Of a stretch of 63,478 nucleotides of DNA, positions 18,041 to 27,642 are shown piece by piece. The notes beneath the pieces are model-generated. The model had not been told where the DNA came from and searched no databases. It saw nothing but the letters and a program-made list of their open reading frames with translations. Numbering within the stretch: the first letter of the stretch is position 1; every line of letters begins with the position of its first letter. Origin of the DNA: JAFGVL01 sp031553685 (GTDB lineage: Bacteria > Bacteroidota > Bacteroidia > Bacteroidales > Paludibacteraceae); NCBI GenBank assembly GCA_031553685.1, contig JAVBLE010000050.1, positions 1 to 63,478 of the forward strand. Direction: 5' to 3'. The position numbers were made by a program, and so were the translations under genes.

Positions 18041-18084
18041 AAAAGAAACGCACTAAAGTTTGAAACTTTTAGTGCGTTTCTTTT
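18041..18084 (+). terminator. asnA terminator
   Basis: A long hairpin in which AAAAGAAACGCACTAAA pairs with a complementary stretch ending GTGCGTTTCTTTT. It is one of the strongest terminators in the window. Confidence 0.8.
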
Positions 18085-18284
18085 GGGGCGTAAATTCTGA
18101 TTTTAAAATTCTTTTGGACAATTTGCAATAAATTTTATTACAAAATCTCTTGACTTTCAGCTAAAAATGTTGTATATTAGTATATGGTATTACAATTGCT
18201 TGAAACATTGATTTTATCGCTTTTTTATATTTTATTTTAAGCAATATAGTACTAAAATAAGTGTTAAACTAAATTTGACAGCAT

Positions 18285-18794
18285 ATGAAAAATCAAAATG
18301 TAGAAAAAAAGTTGTTGGACTTGCAGGATAATATGCTTCGTTTTGCTCGTACACTGACGGCTGACCGCGACGAAAGCCTCGATTTACTACAAGAAACCAC
18401 ATTAAAAGTTCTTACAAATAAGGAAAAATTTACTGATGATACCAATTTTAAAGGCTGGGTGCTCACTATAATGAAAAATATTTTCATTAACAATTATCGA
18501 AAGGAGTCTCGAAACCAGACTGTAAACGACCAAACTGATAATTCGTATTTACTTCAATCGCCTGCCAAGTCATCAGGTTTTGATACGCCCGACGGAGCGT
18601 ATGCAGTGAATGAAATAAAAAAATGTATCAATAGTTTTTCTGACGAATACCGATTGCCGTTTGCAATGTTTGTGCAAGGGTTTAAATACCATGAAATTGC
18701 CGAAAAGATACAAATTCCGGTGGGTACAGTGAAAAGTCGGATTTTCTTTGCCAGACACCGATTGCAGGAAACACTCAAAGACTATGCATACTAA
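18285..18794 (+). CDS. ECF-type RNA polymerase sigma factor
   Basis: A 169-residue sigma-70 family protein with region 2 (LLDLQDNMLRFARTLTADRD; LLQETTLKVL; FKGWVLTIMKNIFINNYRK) and region 4 (FAMFVQGFKYHEIAEKIQIP; VGTVKSRIFFARHRLQ). ECF factors redirect RNA polymerase to stress or envelope regulons. No anti-sigma gene is adjacent, so regulation may be by other means, as in several stand-alone Bacteroidetes ECF factors. A hairpin terminator follows directly. Confidence 0.92.
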   Translation: MKNQNVEKKLLDLQDNMLRFARTLTADRDESLDLLQETTLKVLTNKEKFTDDTNFKGWVLTIMKNIFINNYRKESRNQTVNDQTDNSYLLQSPAKSSGFDTPDGAYAVNEIKKCINSFSDEYRLPFAMFVQGFKYHEIAEKIQIPVGTVKSRIFFARHRLQETLKDYAY

Positions 18795-18802
18795 AATTTA
18801 TG

Positions 18803-18833
18803 AACGCCGAATATTACATTCGGCGTTTTTTTG
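18803..18833 (+). terminator. Terminator after sigma factor gene
   Basis: GAACGCCGAAT pairs with ATTCGGCGTT around a 5-base loop, followed by T7. Confidence 0.85.
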
Positions 18834-18930
18834 TAGTTTTGTAACATTATAAATTTAAAGATTCAACATTCAAAAATTCAATAGTAAATCTTTGAATATT
18901 AAATTTTAAATCTTTGATTATTACATATTT

Positions 18931-19950
18931 ATGAATAAACTATTGAAAAGAACGATTCTTGTTATTTTGATGTTAGGAGTAATCGTTGTTGCTACCCTTT
19001 TTATTCCCAATGTGAGCAAAAGCGGTAAAACTGAATATTTGCTTATTGCCGAAAGAGCCTCGTTTGCCGATGTAATGGACTCGCTCGGTGTCAAACAATC
19101 TGTTTTCAGTACGCTTACTTTTCGTCTGGACGCCATGCTAACGCTCTCAACCGGCAAGTTTAAAACCGGACGCTACGAATTGAAAGGTGGAATGAGTAAT
19201 TTTGAATTGATAAAAAAAATTCGTCAAGGACGGCAAACTCCTATCCGCATTACATTTAATAATATCCGCACCAAAGAAGACCTCTGCCGGAGATTGTCCG
19301 ACCAACTTATGTTTTCGTATAATGAGATTTATAATCTACTGAACGACAATGGCTTCCTTTCAAAATATGATGTGGATACATACACGGCTGTAAGCATTTT
19401 TATTCCAGATACATACGAAGTGTATTGGACAATAACGCCTGAAAAACTGATGGATAAAATTTATAAATCATACCTCGATTTTTGGACAACCGAACGACGC
19501 GAAAAAGCCCGAAAAGAAGGCCTTACCATTACCGAAGTAAGCACATTGGCTTCTATTGTAGAAGAAGAAACCAATCTGAAAAACGAAAAACCGATAGTGG
19601 CAGGCTTGTATATCAACCGTTTACGCACAGGGATGAAGCTGCAAGCCGACCCAACAGTAAAATTTGCTGTAGGTGATTTTACAATAAAGCGGATATTGTT
19701 TGAACACATCGACGAATCGGCTGCTTCACCTTACAATACTTACAAACATGAAGGTTTACCTCCCGGACCTGTGCGTGTGCCGAGTATTGAAAGCATTGAT
19801 GCTGTGTTGAATTATACCACACACCCTTATTTATTTATGTGTGCCAAGGGCAATGGTGGAGCAGGGCATGATTTTACGGTAACTTTTGGCGAGCATGTGC
19901 AAAATGCCAATCGTTATCGTGGAGAAATGGATAAGATTGGTATTAAGTGA
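18931..19950 (+). CDS. mltG: Endolytic transglycosylase MltG
   Basis: A 339-residue YceG/MltG family protein. It has a single N-terminal membrane anchor (residues 8-26), a LysM-like middle part, and the catalytic domain with the ASIVEEET motif holding the active-site Glu near residue 212. Further family motifs are GLYINRLRTGMKLQADPT and the terminal TFGEHVQNANRYRG. MltG cuts nascent peptidoglycan glycan strands at the inner membrane and sets strand length. Length matches the family. Confidence 0.95.
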   Translation: MNKLLKRTILVILMLGVIVVATLFIPNVSKSGKTEYLLIAERASFADVMDSLGVKQSVFSTLTFRLDAMLTLSTGKFKTGRYELKGGMSNFELIKKIRQGRQTPIRITFNNIRTKEDLCRRLSDQLMFSYNEIYNLLNDNGFLSKYDVDTYTAVSIFIPDTYEVYWTITPEKLMDKIYKSYLDFWTTERREKARKEGLTITEVSTLASIVEEETNLKNEKPIVAGLYINRLRTGMKLQADPTVKFAVGDFTIKRILFEHIDESAASPYNTYKHEGLPPGPVRVPSIESIDAVLNYTTHPYLFMCAKGNGGAGHDFTVTFGEHVQNANRYRGEMDKIGIK

Positions 19951-19968
19951 TTTTTTTTTAGCTTTATA

Positions 19969-20011
19969 CAAAAACAAAGGGAATGCATCAATTACATTCC
20001 CTTTGTTTTTG
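19969..20011 (+). terminator. Bidirectional terminator
   Basis: Perfect 17-bp arms (19969-19985 and 19995-20011) with a 9-base loop between the convergent mltG and T9SS-protein genes. A-rich and T-rich flanks suit both strands. Confidence 0.85.
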
Positions 20012-20021
20012 TGTATTTATT

Positions 20022-20822
20022 TTACTTGATAAATTTCAAATTTCCTTTCGGAGTTTTTGCAATATATACTCCTGATGATAAGTATTTTACACAAATAGTC
20101 GAAGCTGTGGAAGTTATCACTTTTTTTCCTTCGGCAGAATAAATTTCAACCGGTAAATTGGTTGGATTTTGCAATTTGCAGCCTGCTTTGTTTAGTAAAT
20201 CAGTCGAAATGGCTGCTTTCAGCCCCGTTGCGTTGAGATACACTTCGCTTGGAGTAAGTGTGGTTGTGTTGGTGGCATTGATCATATAAAAATTCAATCC
20301 GCCGGCAGTATATCCGTCAGTTGCAGGATCTGTTTCTTGTGGAGCAGAATAGAAAAACAGTTGCGTTTCGCCACCTGTGTAGGTAAATGATTCGGGTGGA
20401 GTCGAAGTTGTTGGATTGGCACCTGAAACAAGAACTGAACCCACAAGTGTTCCATCTTGCGTTTTAATCTCTAACTTGCGTGATTCTCCGCTGTTGGATG
20501 AGACGGCACAAATTTGAATTGTAGAGTTTCCGGTTACCTTAATTACAATGGCGTTTGCTTGACCGACACCACCACCGCCACCGGTTTTAAGTCGTGCAGT
20601 ATAGCTGCCGGTAGTCCATTTTTTGGCTGTTTGACCAACATCGGCAGCCATTTTTAACGAAATGATGCATAGGTCGGTTACTCCGGTAGGTGTTTGTACT
20701 TCGCCTGTTGTTGAGTAAGTTGTCGAAGCAGTGATTAGATTTGTAAAGTTCCACTCGGTGGCACTTACACTTACAATTGTTGCAAATGTTGCTACAACAA
20801 TAAGAATGATTTTCTTTTTCAT
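20022..20822 (-). CDS. Secreted hypothetical protein with T9SS sorting domain
   Basis: A 266-residue exported protein. A signal peptide (MKKKIILIVVATFATIVSVSA) is followed by a Gly/Thr/Ser-rich beta domain of about 160 residues. The C-terminal T9SS sorting domain (LPVEIYSAEGKKVITSTAST; SSGVYIAKTPKGNLKFIK) follows. The middle region is not recognisable as an enzyme. It may be co-transcribed with the two genes upstream, the larger of which also has a T9SS domain. Confidence 0.75.
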   Translation of the reverse strand: MKKKIILIVVATFATIVSVSATEWNFTNLITASTTYSTTGEVQTPTGVTDLCIISLKMAADVGQTAKKWTTGSYTARLKTGGGGGVGQANAIVIKVTGNSTIQICAVSSNSGESRKLEIKTQDGTLVGSVLVSGANPTTSTPPESFTYTGGETQLFFYSAPQETDPATDGYTAGGLNFYMINATNTTTLTPSEVYLNATGLKAAISTDLLNKAGCKLQNPTNLPVEIYSAEGKKVITSTASTICVKYLSSGVYIAKTPKGNLKFIK

Positions 20823-20970
20823 GGCATAAAAATTTTAAAGGTTAAGAAATTAGGATAAATAGAAATTCTGTTATATTTCATTTTGCTTATATCGAAATTT
20901 TAGTTTCTATCAGTCAATTTATTTATCTGTAACTATTCATTGGTTTTAATTTATATCTCATTTCCATATC

Positions 20971-21294
20971 TCATTTTTCCATTTTTCGTTTTTTCCATTT
21001 TCTCATTTTATAATTGAGGTAAAGCAATATACACAATGTAAAGGGTATAAATGCGCTTCCCAGAAGTACTGAAGGGTCGGGTTCAAGCGGATCGACCGGA
21101 GGTCCCTCGTCTTGACCCAAAAGTTCTATTAATAGTATTTCATAATTTGCAAATTCTGAGACTGGAGGAAAAGGATTTTCTATCAAAATATATTCTTCAC
21201 TTATGCATTCATAATTAGGGAACTGCACAGCAAACAATGTACTGCTTGTTATCAGCAATAAAAATGTAAAACCGGTTTTCTCGATTAATTTCAT
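20971..21294 (-). CDS. Small exported protein with tripartite C-terminal signal
   Basis: A 107-residue protein with an N-terminal signal peptide (ending near SSTLFA), an acidic body, and a C-terminus made of a Pro/Asp-rich stretch (PPVDPLEPDPS), one membrane helix and a strongly basic tail (KMRKWKKRKMEK). This layout is that of sortase or exosortase-type sorting signals, and small Bacteroidetes proteins with similar ends often lie next to T9SS substrates. No known motif is matched exactly. It sits 40 bases downstream of a large T9SS protein gene. Confidence 0.5.
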   Translation of the reverse strand: MKLIEKTGFTFLLLITSSTLFAVQFPNYECISEEYILIENPFPPVSEFANYEILLIELLGQDEGPPVDPLEPDPSVLLGSAFIPFTLCILLYLNYKMRKWKKRKMEK

Positions 21295-21334
21295 CGTTTT
21301 TCTTAGTTATTTGATTTTAGACTCTTGCTGAAGC

Positions 21335-23869
21335 TTATCGCAATACTATTTTAGCAACAGCCGTTTGAGTTTTATTTCTCACTTTTACAATGTAAGTTCC
21401 CCACAAATGGCTGTCAATAGGTTGATTATTATTTATATTTTGATAAAGAATAATTTTTCTACCTGTCAAATCATACAAAGAAACTTCTGCAGACGATTCC
21501 AAACCATGCAATATGATTTGTTTTCCAATGGTTTTTATCTCGATGTTGGTTACAGTACTGGTTGTTATGGAGGTATGTATATTATTTTCCGAAGTACCTA
21601 TTTCAATCTCAAACCGGTTGGTAACAATTTCTTTTTTTGTACTTGAGAATGTATATGAACTTGACAGTAAATCAGTTTCGATATTAGCAATTTTATCACG
21701 CAATATGATTTTAGTAATATTTTCAAGTTGATTATTGGGCGATAACGAAATTGTATATGTATTGGCTTTTGTGGAAAAGTAAGCTAATGGAACAAGAATT
21801 GTCTCATTATAATTTAGTGGCAAAGCATTAATCGCAAGGTTTATTCCATTTTGTAAGCTATATAGTTGTGGAACTTTTGTGTTTGTGTCAAATATTTTTT
21901 GTCCATCTTTATTTAAATCATAGCCTACTGTGGCATCCTCGCGTAGATGTATGCGAAAGTTGTCGGTATATGAACTGTCTGACAACTGCAATACTACTTC
22001 TAAAAGAACCGGTTCGAGATTTAAATTCCGTAAACCGACACCATCCGTTTGACAGGTGAGTAAATTATCTGAAGCTTGCACAAAAAAGGCTTTGAATGGA
22101 TCTATATAGTAATTTGTTTCTAAATATGTTTCATAATTATTATTAGCAGGATTGAATACATAACAAACATGCTTGGGACTTATCATATTTAGATTAAAAA
22201 CTGATGAATATGGATTTCCAATAAGATTCCACCCTGCGTGGTTAATGTCGTCGCTGTTAAATGGCGTGGCAGAAAGGACTTTTTCTTCAACTTTGGCTAT
22301 ATCTGCCGGATTTCCAGTTGTTGTAGCATTGGGTTTGGAAGTAAATATCACTTCACGACTTGTTCCTACGGCAAAAATGTATCCTGTGTTTGCTTGCATA
22401 TTGCTGTAGGGATAACCATCTGCCAGGTATTTCCAATTTGTTCCCGAAGCTCCAATATTCGATTGCCTGCTGATCGCACGCTGCTGACCATCAAAATATT
22501 TCAGGTAGTAATTAGCCGTGTTACCATTCACGCTACCTGTCAATTCATTTCCGTCGGTGTCTGTAATTTTATCTACTTCGAAAGGCAAACTGATTTGATA
22601 CCATATACCTTTATTGAAATATTTGTGCACTTTTACAATGCTGTCTGTGGTTAAATCGCTCAAAGCAGGTGCTCCAAAATCCGTATTAATTATTTGCCCC
22701 GCTACATATTCATCTTCGTCGTGCAGGGCTATAGCATCCGTTACTTGTACCGTTCCTGTAGCAGTGTATAATTTAGCTTCCGGTTCTACAACCAGATTTT
22801 GTATCATGTAGTTACCTTCTTCAACACGAATGGCATTCCCCGAACTAATGATCACACTATCTACCAAAGTTTCTTGTGGAATGCCTGTTGGAGCATCCAC
22901 CCAACTAATACCGTAATCGCTGCTGAATTCCCAATGAGATGCATCACTAAAAACACCATCATTTATAGAGCGAAAATATTTTGAAGTTTGAGTTTGTACC
23001 GGCGAAATATCCGAGATACTCAAATTAGTAATTCTCCAATTGGCACGCCCATTGGTAGAATATTCGCCAAATCTGAACTGATTTATCTCCTGGGTAGAAG
23101 TTGTTGCAGGAATATCGTTGCCAAATTTCGTTTGGTGTATCCATAAATCAAAGCAGTCATTAGCCAAAGTTTCCGTCGAGCCGTCAGGAGCCGTATAACT
23201 TAAAATATCGCCAGTATTGTTTATTACCATTGTCCAAACTTTGTTCCCATAAGCAGTTGCTCTAGGATCAATGCCGGAGTTGTGAATAACAGAAGTTCCA
23301 TTATTCTGATACAGGTGAATATTGGACGAACTTTGATATCGCACGCCAAATCCTGAATGTACAATAGCATCAGCAGGTTTGGATGGTATGGCAGGCGATG
23401 TTGCCGATTCGTTACTAAACCCATTGCCTACCTGGAAAAAGAATTTAGGAGAGCTTGATGAGCCTCCAATAGAAATTAAAGCTGTAAATTCGACTTTTAC
23501 AGCCTTAGGTGCTACTTGTAATAGATTTGCATTGCGGGTTGCGGCAAAACGAAAATTAGAATTACTGCCGGCAGTTGTAACGAACCCTGAAGAACTTATA
23601 TCTATTCTACCCGAAGAACTATTGCCACCGGCAGAAATACAAGTAAATTGCGAAGAAGAAGGATTAGCAATGTTTACATACTCATTTTCAGGCATTATAT
23701 TGCAGGTTGCCACATTAGCCGTAACACTGCTGGCTGTTGTGCCCGAAAAATCGGTGTAGAAGATTATGGGAGGATTCGTATTAGCTTCAGCACCCCATAC
23801 TTTTGGACTTACAAAAAATCCACATAAAAATAAAATCCCACTGAAAACTGAGAGTAGAATATTTTTCAT
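21335..23869 (-). CDS. Large secreted T9SS-dependent protein
   Basis: An 844-residue secreted protein with a signal peptide ending near VWGAEA. A beta-rich region of about 270 residues with laminin/concanavalin-like character follows, then a region with adhesin-like repeats (residues 290-640), and a T9SS type A sorting domain at the end (SSAEVSLYDLTGRKIILYQN; GTYIVKVRNKTQTAVAKIVL). No catalytic motif is visible. A surface adhesin or structural role is inferred. It is probably the first gene of a three-gene minus-strand group. Confidence 0.75.
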   Translation of the reverse strand: MKNILLSVFSGILFLCGFFVSPKVWGAEANTNPPIIFYTDFSGTTASSVTANVATCNIMPENEYVNIANPSSSQFTCISAGGNSSSGRIDISSSGFVTTAGSNSNFRFAATRNANLLQVAPKAVKVEFTALISIGGSSSSPKFFFQVGNGFSNESATSPAIPSKPADAIVHSGFGVRYQSSSNIHLYQNNGTSVIHNSGIDPRATAYGNKVWTMVINNTGDILSYTAPDGSTETLANDCFDLWIHQTKFGNDIPATTSTQEINQFRFGEYSTNGRANWRITNLSISDISPVQTQTSKYFRSINDGVFSDASHWEFSSDYGISWVDAPTGIPQETLVDSVIISSGNAIRVEEGNYMIQNLVVEPEAKLYTATGTVQVTDAIALHDEDEYVAGQIINTDFGAPALSDLTTDSIVKVHKYFNKGIWYQISLPFEVDKITDTDGNELTGSVNGNTANYYLKYFDGQQRAISRQSNIGASGTNWKYLADGYPYSNMQANTGYIFAVGTSREVIFTSKPNATTTGNPADIAKVEEKVLSATPFNSDDINHAGWNLIGNPYSSVFNLNMISPKHVCYVFNPANNNYETYLETNYYIDPFKAFFVQASDNLLTCQTDGVGLRNLNLEPVLLEVVLQLSDSSYTDNFRIHLREDATVGYDLNKDGQKIFDTNTKVPQLYSLQNGINLAINALPLNYNETILVPLAYFSTKANTYTISLSPNNQLENITKIILRDKIANIETDLLSSSYTFSSTKKEIVTNRFEIEIGTSENNIHTSITTSTVTNIEIKTIGKQIILHGLESSAEVSLYDLTGRKIILYQNINNNQPIDSHLWGTYIVKVRNKTQTAVAKIVLR

Positions 23870-24352
23870 AAGAGTATTAGTTTGATTTTAATCACGGCGT
23901 AAAATTACCTAATGCATTGATTATTAGTGGTTAAAAAATAAAAATGGAAGGTTAAGAATGATTTAGCAAGAGAAAATTGTTTTGTATAATAATGTAAATG
24001 TTAAGTTGAAATCCTTTTACATTAAAATACTTTCAGGTAGTTTTTGAAGATTGAAATTAACATTGTGTAAAAATGTAAAACCCAAAGATGACTTTTGTAA
24101 CCAGCTGTAATACATTAGATTATATTTATTCGAAAATATATTGGTTTCAAATTGAAAAACAGAATATAATTCATGGCTTTATTCCTGTTTTTAATACTTG
24201 AAACAACTTGAAAATTATTTGTATAACATTGATTAACAAGTATTTTTGACAGAGTATTGGTTAATAAAAGAAAAGCTGTGTATAGAAAATATAATCCATG
24301 AGATAATTTTTTCTGATAGTAAATTTCTATTTTTGCATCACATAAAAATATT
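23870..24352. other. Divergent intergenic region, no gene seen
   Basis: About 480 very AT-rich bases between divergent genes. Apart from the plus-strand promoter next to the YigZ gene I find no convincing gene, RNA or repeat. Short reading frames here lack coding character. Confidence 0.5.
24328..24335 (+). promoter_or_regulatory. Promoter -7 box of YigZ-family gene
   Basis: TATTTTTG, an exact TAnnTTTG match ending only 17 bases before the TTG start. Transcription would begin roughly 7 bases after the box, leaving a leader of about 10 bases. Confidence 0.5.
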
Positions 24353-24946
24353 TTGGACACTTACCTTACCATAAAAAATACTTCCGAAGGGCTCTACAAA
24401 GAAAAAGGCAGCCGCTTTATTGCTTTTGCCTATCCTGTGCAAACAGCCGAAGAAGCGAAAACCGTATTACTTCAGTTACGCAAGCAATATCACGATGCTC
24501 GTCATATTTGCTATGCTTACAGCCTCAAAGCCGATGCCTCCGAAACCCGCTCAAACGACGACGGTGAACCTTCGGGTACAGCCGGAAAACCCATCCAGGG
24601 CGTTCTCCTTTCCAGCAAATTGACTTATGTGCTGATAGCCGTTGTGCGATATTTTGGTGGGGTAAAATTGGGCACTTCGGGATTGATTACCGCTTATCGC
24701 GAAGCGGCTGCTGATGCTATAACCAATGCCGAAATTATTGAAAAAACAGTGGATGTGGATTATTGTATTTCGTTTGAATATCCTATGATCAACGAAGTGA
24801 TGCGTGTTATGAAAGAAGAAAACTGTGAACTGATTGAACAACAATTTGAGATGACCTGCCGGATTCATTTCAGAGTACGAAAAGCTGCCTACGCGCAAGT
24901 CGTTGGTCGGTTGGAAAAGGTGGAAGGGTTGGTATTTGAAGATTAG
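24353..24946 (+). CDS. YigZ/IMPACT family protein
   Basis: A 197-residue UPF0029 (YigZ/IMPACT) protein with the family core SRFIAFAYPV, DDGEPSGTAGKPIQG and VVRYFGGVKLGTSGLI, plus a C-terminal DUF1949-type domain. The family is linked to translation control, but the bacterial function is not settled. The start codon is TTG: the first residues DTYLTIKNTSEGLYKEKGS match the expected N-terminus of relatives, and no ATG is in frame upstream. The start lies unusually close to the promoter. Confidence 0.9.
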   Translation: MDTYLTIKNTSEGLYKEKGSRFIAFAYPVQTAEEAKTVLLQLRKQYHDARHICYAYSLKADASETRSNDDGEPSGTAGKPIQGVLLSSKLTYVLIAVVRYFGGVKLGTSGLITAYREAAADAITNAEIIEKTVDVDYCISFEYPMINEVMRVMKEENCELIEQQFEMTCRIHFRVRKAAYAQVVGRLEKVEGLVFED

Positions 24947-24956
24947 AAAAACAAAA

Positions 24957-24984
24957 AAAAGGAGTAACCCGAGCTACTCCTTTT
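24957..24984 (+). terminator. Bidirectional terminator between convergent genes
   Basis: AAAAGGAGTA pairs with TACTCCTTTT around an 8-base loop, with an A run before and a T run after. It serves the YigZ-type gene and the OmpA gene. Confidence 0.8.
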
Positions 24985-25007
24985 TGTTTATTGGTCTTTA
25001 CCAAATA

Positions 25008-26429
25008 TTATTTAGAAATCTTTGCAACAAATTCTACGCGGCGGTTTTTTGCGCGCCCGGCTTCGGTAGTGTTATCGGCAACAGGTCTTGTGTCGCCATA
25101 TCCTGAAGCAATCATGCGGTGTGAGTCTATTCCCTTACCAAGCAAGTAAAATTTCACTGCATTAGCGCGTTTTTCTGATAAAATAAGATTCGCATTACGG
25201 TCGCCTACATTGTCAGTATGCCCGTTGATAAGAAGCGTGTAAGTGGGATTTTCCTTCATAATACTGGCAATTTCGTCCAAAATCCCGTTTGAGCTTGCTT
25301 TGATAACATCTTTTCCGGTTTCAAATTCGATACCGGTAAGTGCTTTCTCAAAAACTTGTTTTACTTCAGCTTTTACTTCAGGGCAACCGCCATTAGATGG
25401 AACTCCTGCAACATCAGGGCAATTATCGGCATAGTCTGGAATACCATCGCCATCGCTGTCGAGCGGACAACCTTTCGCATCCACTTTACCCATCGCAGCA
25501 ATTGGTGTGTTATTGCATTGATCTAAATAATCAGGAACACCGTCTCCATCACTGTCAATCGGACAACCTCTTCCGTCAGTCTTACCCATGGCTGCTGCCG
25601 GTGTGTTATTACATTGGTCAAGGTAGTCAGGAATACCATCGCCGTCACTGTCGAGCGGACAACCATTCGCATCCACTTTTCCCATAGCTGCTGCCGGTGT
25701 ATTATTACATTTGTCCATGTCGTCAGGAATACCGTCGCCATCGCTATCCACAAGCGCAGTTACAGGACCAATTTGAACTTCTTCTACATTGAAAAATTCT
25801 TTCCATTGTTTAGCTGCTTTGTAAGCGTCTGCTGATCCTTTCGGCACATAAAGTGTACAAGCGTTCATGTTTACTGCCAAAAAAACTCCTTTGCCCATAT
25901 CGGTGATAGGTTTAGGACTTACAGCTGTTACCGAAGTTAGTTTTTGACATCTGGAAAACGCTTCCATACCGATTTCTTTAACGCTCGCAGGAATAACTAC
26001 TTTCTCAAGACCATAGCAGGCAAGAAACGCTTGGTCGCCAATTCCTTCGAGGTTAGATGGAAGGATTATTTCAACGATAGAGCGTTTGCCAAAGCTGTTT
26101 TTGGTACTGGAAAAAGCATTTTGAGGAATGTAATTAGCTTTGTACTTGCCAGAGCCTTCCTCTGTCCCTTTCTGACCCGAAAATTCAACGATAGAAACTT
26201 TGCTCAAATCAACAACTTGCAGTTGAGGCATCGCATCGCGCATAGTTTTAAAGTCGCGGGCATCAATCGAACCGGTTAAAGTTAAGTGAGTAGTGCTTTG
26301 ACGCTCAGGATAAGCCAAAGCTTTAAAAAGCCCGTCAGGAACAACACTTACGACTTTTTCAACTTTCTGAGCCTGTGAGATACTTAGCGAAAGACCAATC
26401 AATGTAAGAATTAAAAGACTTTTCTTCAT
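25008..26429 (-). CDS. OmpA-family outer-membrane protein with leucine-rich and TSP3 repeats
   Basis: A 473-residue three-part protein. After a signal peptide comes a BspA-type leucine-rich repeat domain (residues 45-215; VEIILPSNLEGIGDQAFLAC; VVIPASVKEIGMEAFSRC). Next are four DSDGDG calcium-binding thrombospondin type 3 repeats of 32 residues (about 226-350), and then an OmpA-like peptidoglycan-binding domain (LLINGHTDNVGDRNAN; AKNRRVEFVAKI). It probably links the outer membrane to the cell wall and offers a surface or periplasmic binding domain. The TSP3 part is repetitive at DNA level (96-bp units). It has its own promoter. Confidence 0.93.
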   Translation of the reverse strand: MKKSLLILTLIGLSLSISQAQKVEKVVSVVPDGLFKALAYPERQSTTHLTLTGSIDARDFKTMRDAMPQLQVVDLSKVSIVEFSGQKGTEEGSGKYKANYIPQNAFSSTKNSFGKRSIVEIILPSNLEGIGDQAFLACYGLEKVVIPASVKEIGMEAFSRCQKLTSVTAVSPKPITDMGKGVFLAVNMNACTLYVPKGSADAYKAAKQWKEFFNVEEVQIGPVTALVDSDGDGIPDDMDKCNNTPAAAMGKVDANGCPLDSDGDGIPDYLDQCNNTPAAAMGKTDGRGCPIDSDGDGVPDYLDQCNNTPIAAMGKVDAKGCPLDSDGDGIPDYADNCPDVAGVPSNGGCPEVKAEVKQVFEKALTGIEFETGKDVIKASSNGILDEIASIMKENPTYTLLINGHTDNVGDRNANLILSEKRANAVKFYLLGKGIDSHRMIASGYGDTRPVADNTTEAGRAKNRRVEFVAKISK

Positions 26430-26517
26430 AGTTTTTCATGATTTTTTCTTTGCTTGTTTGCAAAGACGGTTAGACATTTTTATTTTTTTAGTTGATTAAT
26501 TTCTGAAATAACGGTTG

Positions 26518-26525
26518 CAAATATA
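26518..26525 (-). promoter_or_regulatory. OmpA-gene promoter -7 box
   Basis: Minus-strand TATATTTG, an exact TAnnTTTG match about 90 bases upstream of the start, leaving a substantial leader. Confidence 0.5.
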
Positions 26526-26665
26526 CATGATAATGTAAAATAACATGAAAAATGTTTATAACTTTTCATACCCTTTTAAACATTTTTCAGCTAACACTGA
26601 TTGTAAAAGGATTGAGAAGATTTATTTTGTTGAAAAATATATTTTCAAACACCACGATATATTTA

Positions 26666-26673
26666 TAAATTTG
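26666..26673 (+). promoter_or_regulatory. pyrBI promoter -7 box
   Basis: TAAATTTG 44 bases before pyrB, with TTTC about 20 bases upstream in place of the -33 TTTG. I see no clear attenuator hairpin in the short leader. Confidence 0.5.
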
Positions 26674-26717
26674 CCAATAAATATAAACAGCTTATCATTT
26701 CTGCTAATTCATTGCCC

Positions 26718-27635
26718 ATGAATACAAAAAGCCTCGTTTCCATCTCCGATTATTCAAAAGAAAAAATCCTGCAAATACTTGATCTTGCCGCGCAGTTTGA
26801 AGCCAATCCGGATCAATGTGTGCTTACCGGAAAGGTGGTAGCAACACTTTTTTTCGAACCCTCTACCCGCACCCGTTTGAGTTTCGAAACAGCCGTTAAC
26901 CGGCTTGGCGGACGCATTATCGGTTTTTCCGACGCTTCTACCACAAGTTCGTCCAAAGGCGAAACGCTCAAAGACACCATCACCATGGTGAGCAATTATG
27001 CCGATTTGATAATTATGCGCCACCCGCTCGACGGGGCAGCCCGTTATGCATCCGAAGTTTCGGCAGTGCCCGTAATCAATGCTGGCGATGGCTCTAATCA
27101 ACATCCCACGCAAACCATGCTCGATTTGTATTCGATTATGAAAACGCAAGGAACGCTCGAAAATCTGCACATTTGCATGGTGGGCGATTTGAAATATGGG
27201 CGCACCGTGCATTCATTGTTGATGGCAATGTCGCATTTTAATCCTACATTCACTTTCATCGCTCCCGACGAGCTTAAAATGCCCGACGAGTACAAACAGC
27301 TTTGTTACGAGAAAGGCATTAAATACCGCGAACTATCCGAATTGAGCGATATTTCGGATGCCGACATTTTGTATATGACCCGCGTGCAACGAGAGCGTTT
27401 CCTCGATTTGGTCGAATACGAAAAAGTAAAAAATGTATATACATTGAAAAATAAACTGTTGGAGGGCACCAAACCAAACCTTCGTGTCCTGCACCCGCTA
27501 CCTCGTGTAAATGAGATAGATGCCGATGTGGACGACAACGAAAAAGCCTATTATTTTCAACAAGCCCGCAATGGAGTATATGCCCGTCAGGCAATTATTT
27601 GCGATGCGTTGAACGCACACCACAATATAAACTAA
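26718..27635 (+). CDS. pyrB: Aspartate carbamoyltransferase catalytic subunit (PyrB)
   Basis: A 305-residue catalytic chain for the second step of pyrimidine synthesis. The carbamoyl-phosphate site FFEPSTRTRLSFETA, the HPTQ motif, the aspartate-loop region (ILYMTRVQRERF) and LHPLPRVNEI are all present. I start at the ATG giving MNTKSLVSIS, since the in-frame TTG two codons upstream is weaker. The pyrI gene follows after 7 bases, forming the classic PyrB-PyrI holoenzyme. Confidence 0.97.
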   Translation: MNTKSLVSISDYSKEKILQILDLAAQFEANPDQCVLTGKVVATLFFEPSTRTRLSFETAVNRLGGRIIGFSDASTTSSSKGETLKDTITMVSNYADLIIMRHPLDGAARYASEVSAVPVINAGDGSNQHPTQTMLDLYSIMKTQGTLENLHICMVGDLKYGRTVHSLLMAMSHFNPTFTFIAPDELKMPDEYKQLCYEKGIKYRELSELSDISDADILYMTRVQRERFLDLVEYEKVKNVYTLKNKLLEGTKPNLRVLHPLPRVNEIDADVDDNEKAYYFQQARNGVYARQAIICDALNAHHNIN

Positions 27636-27642
27636 AACACTT

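Noticed and set aside
24115..24360. An 81-codon minus-strand frame in the divergent region
   Set aside because: It overlaps the YigZ promoter and start and has no domain or coding bias.
25430..25760. Regular 96-base repeats resembling a repeat array
   Set aside because: They lie in frame in the OmpA gene and encode DSDGDG calcium-binding TSP3 repeats; not CRISPR.
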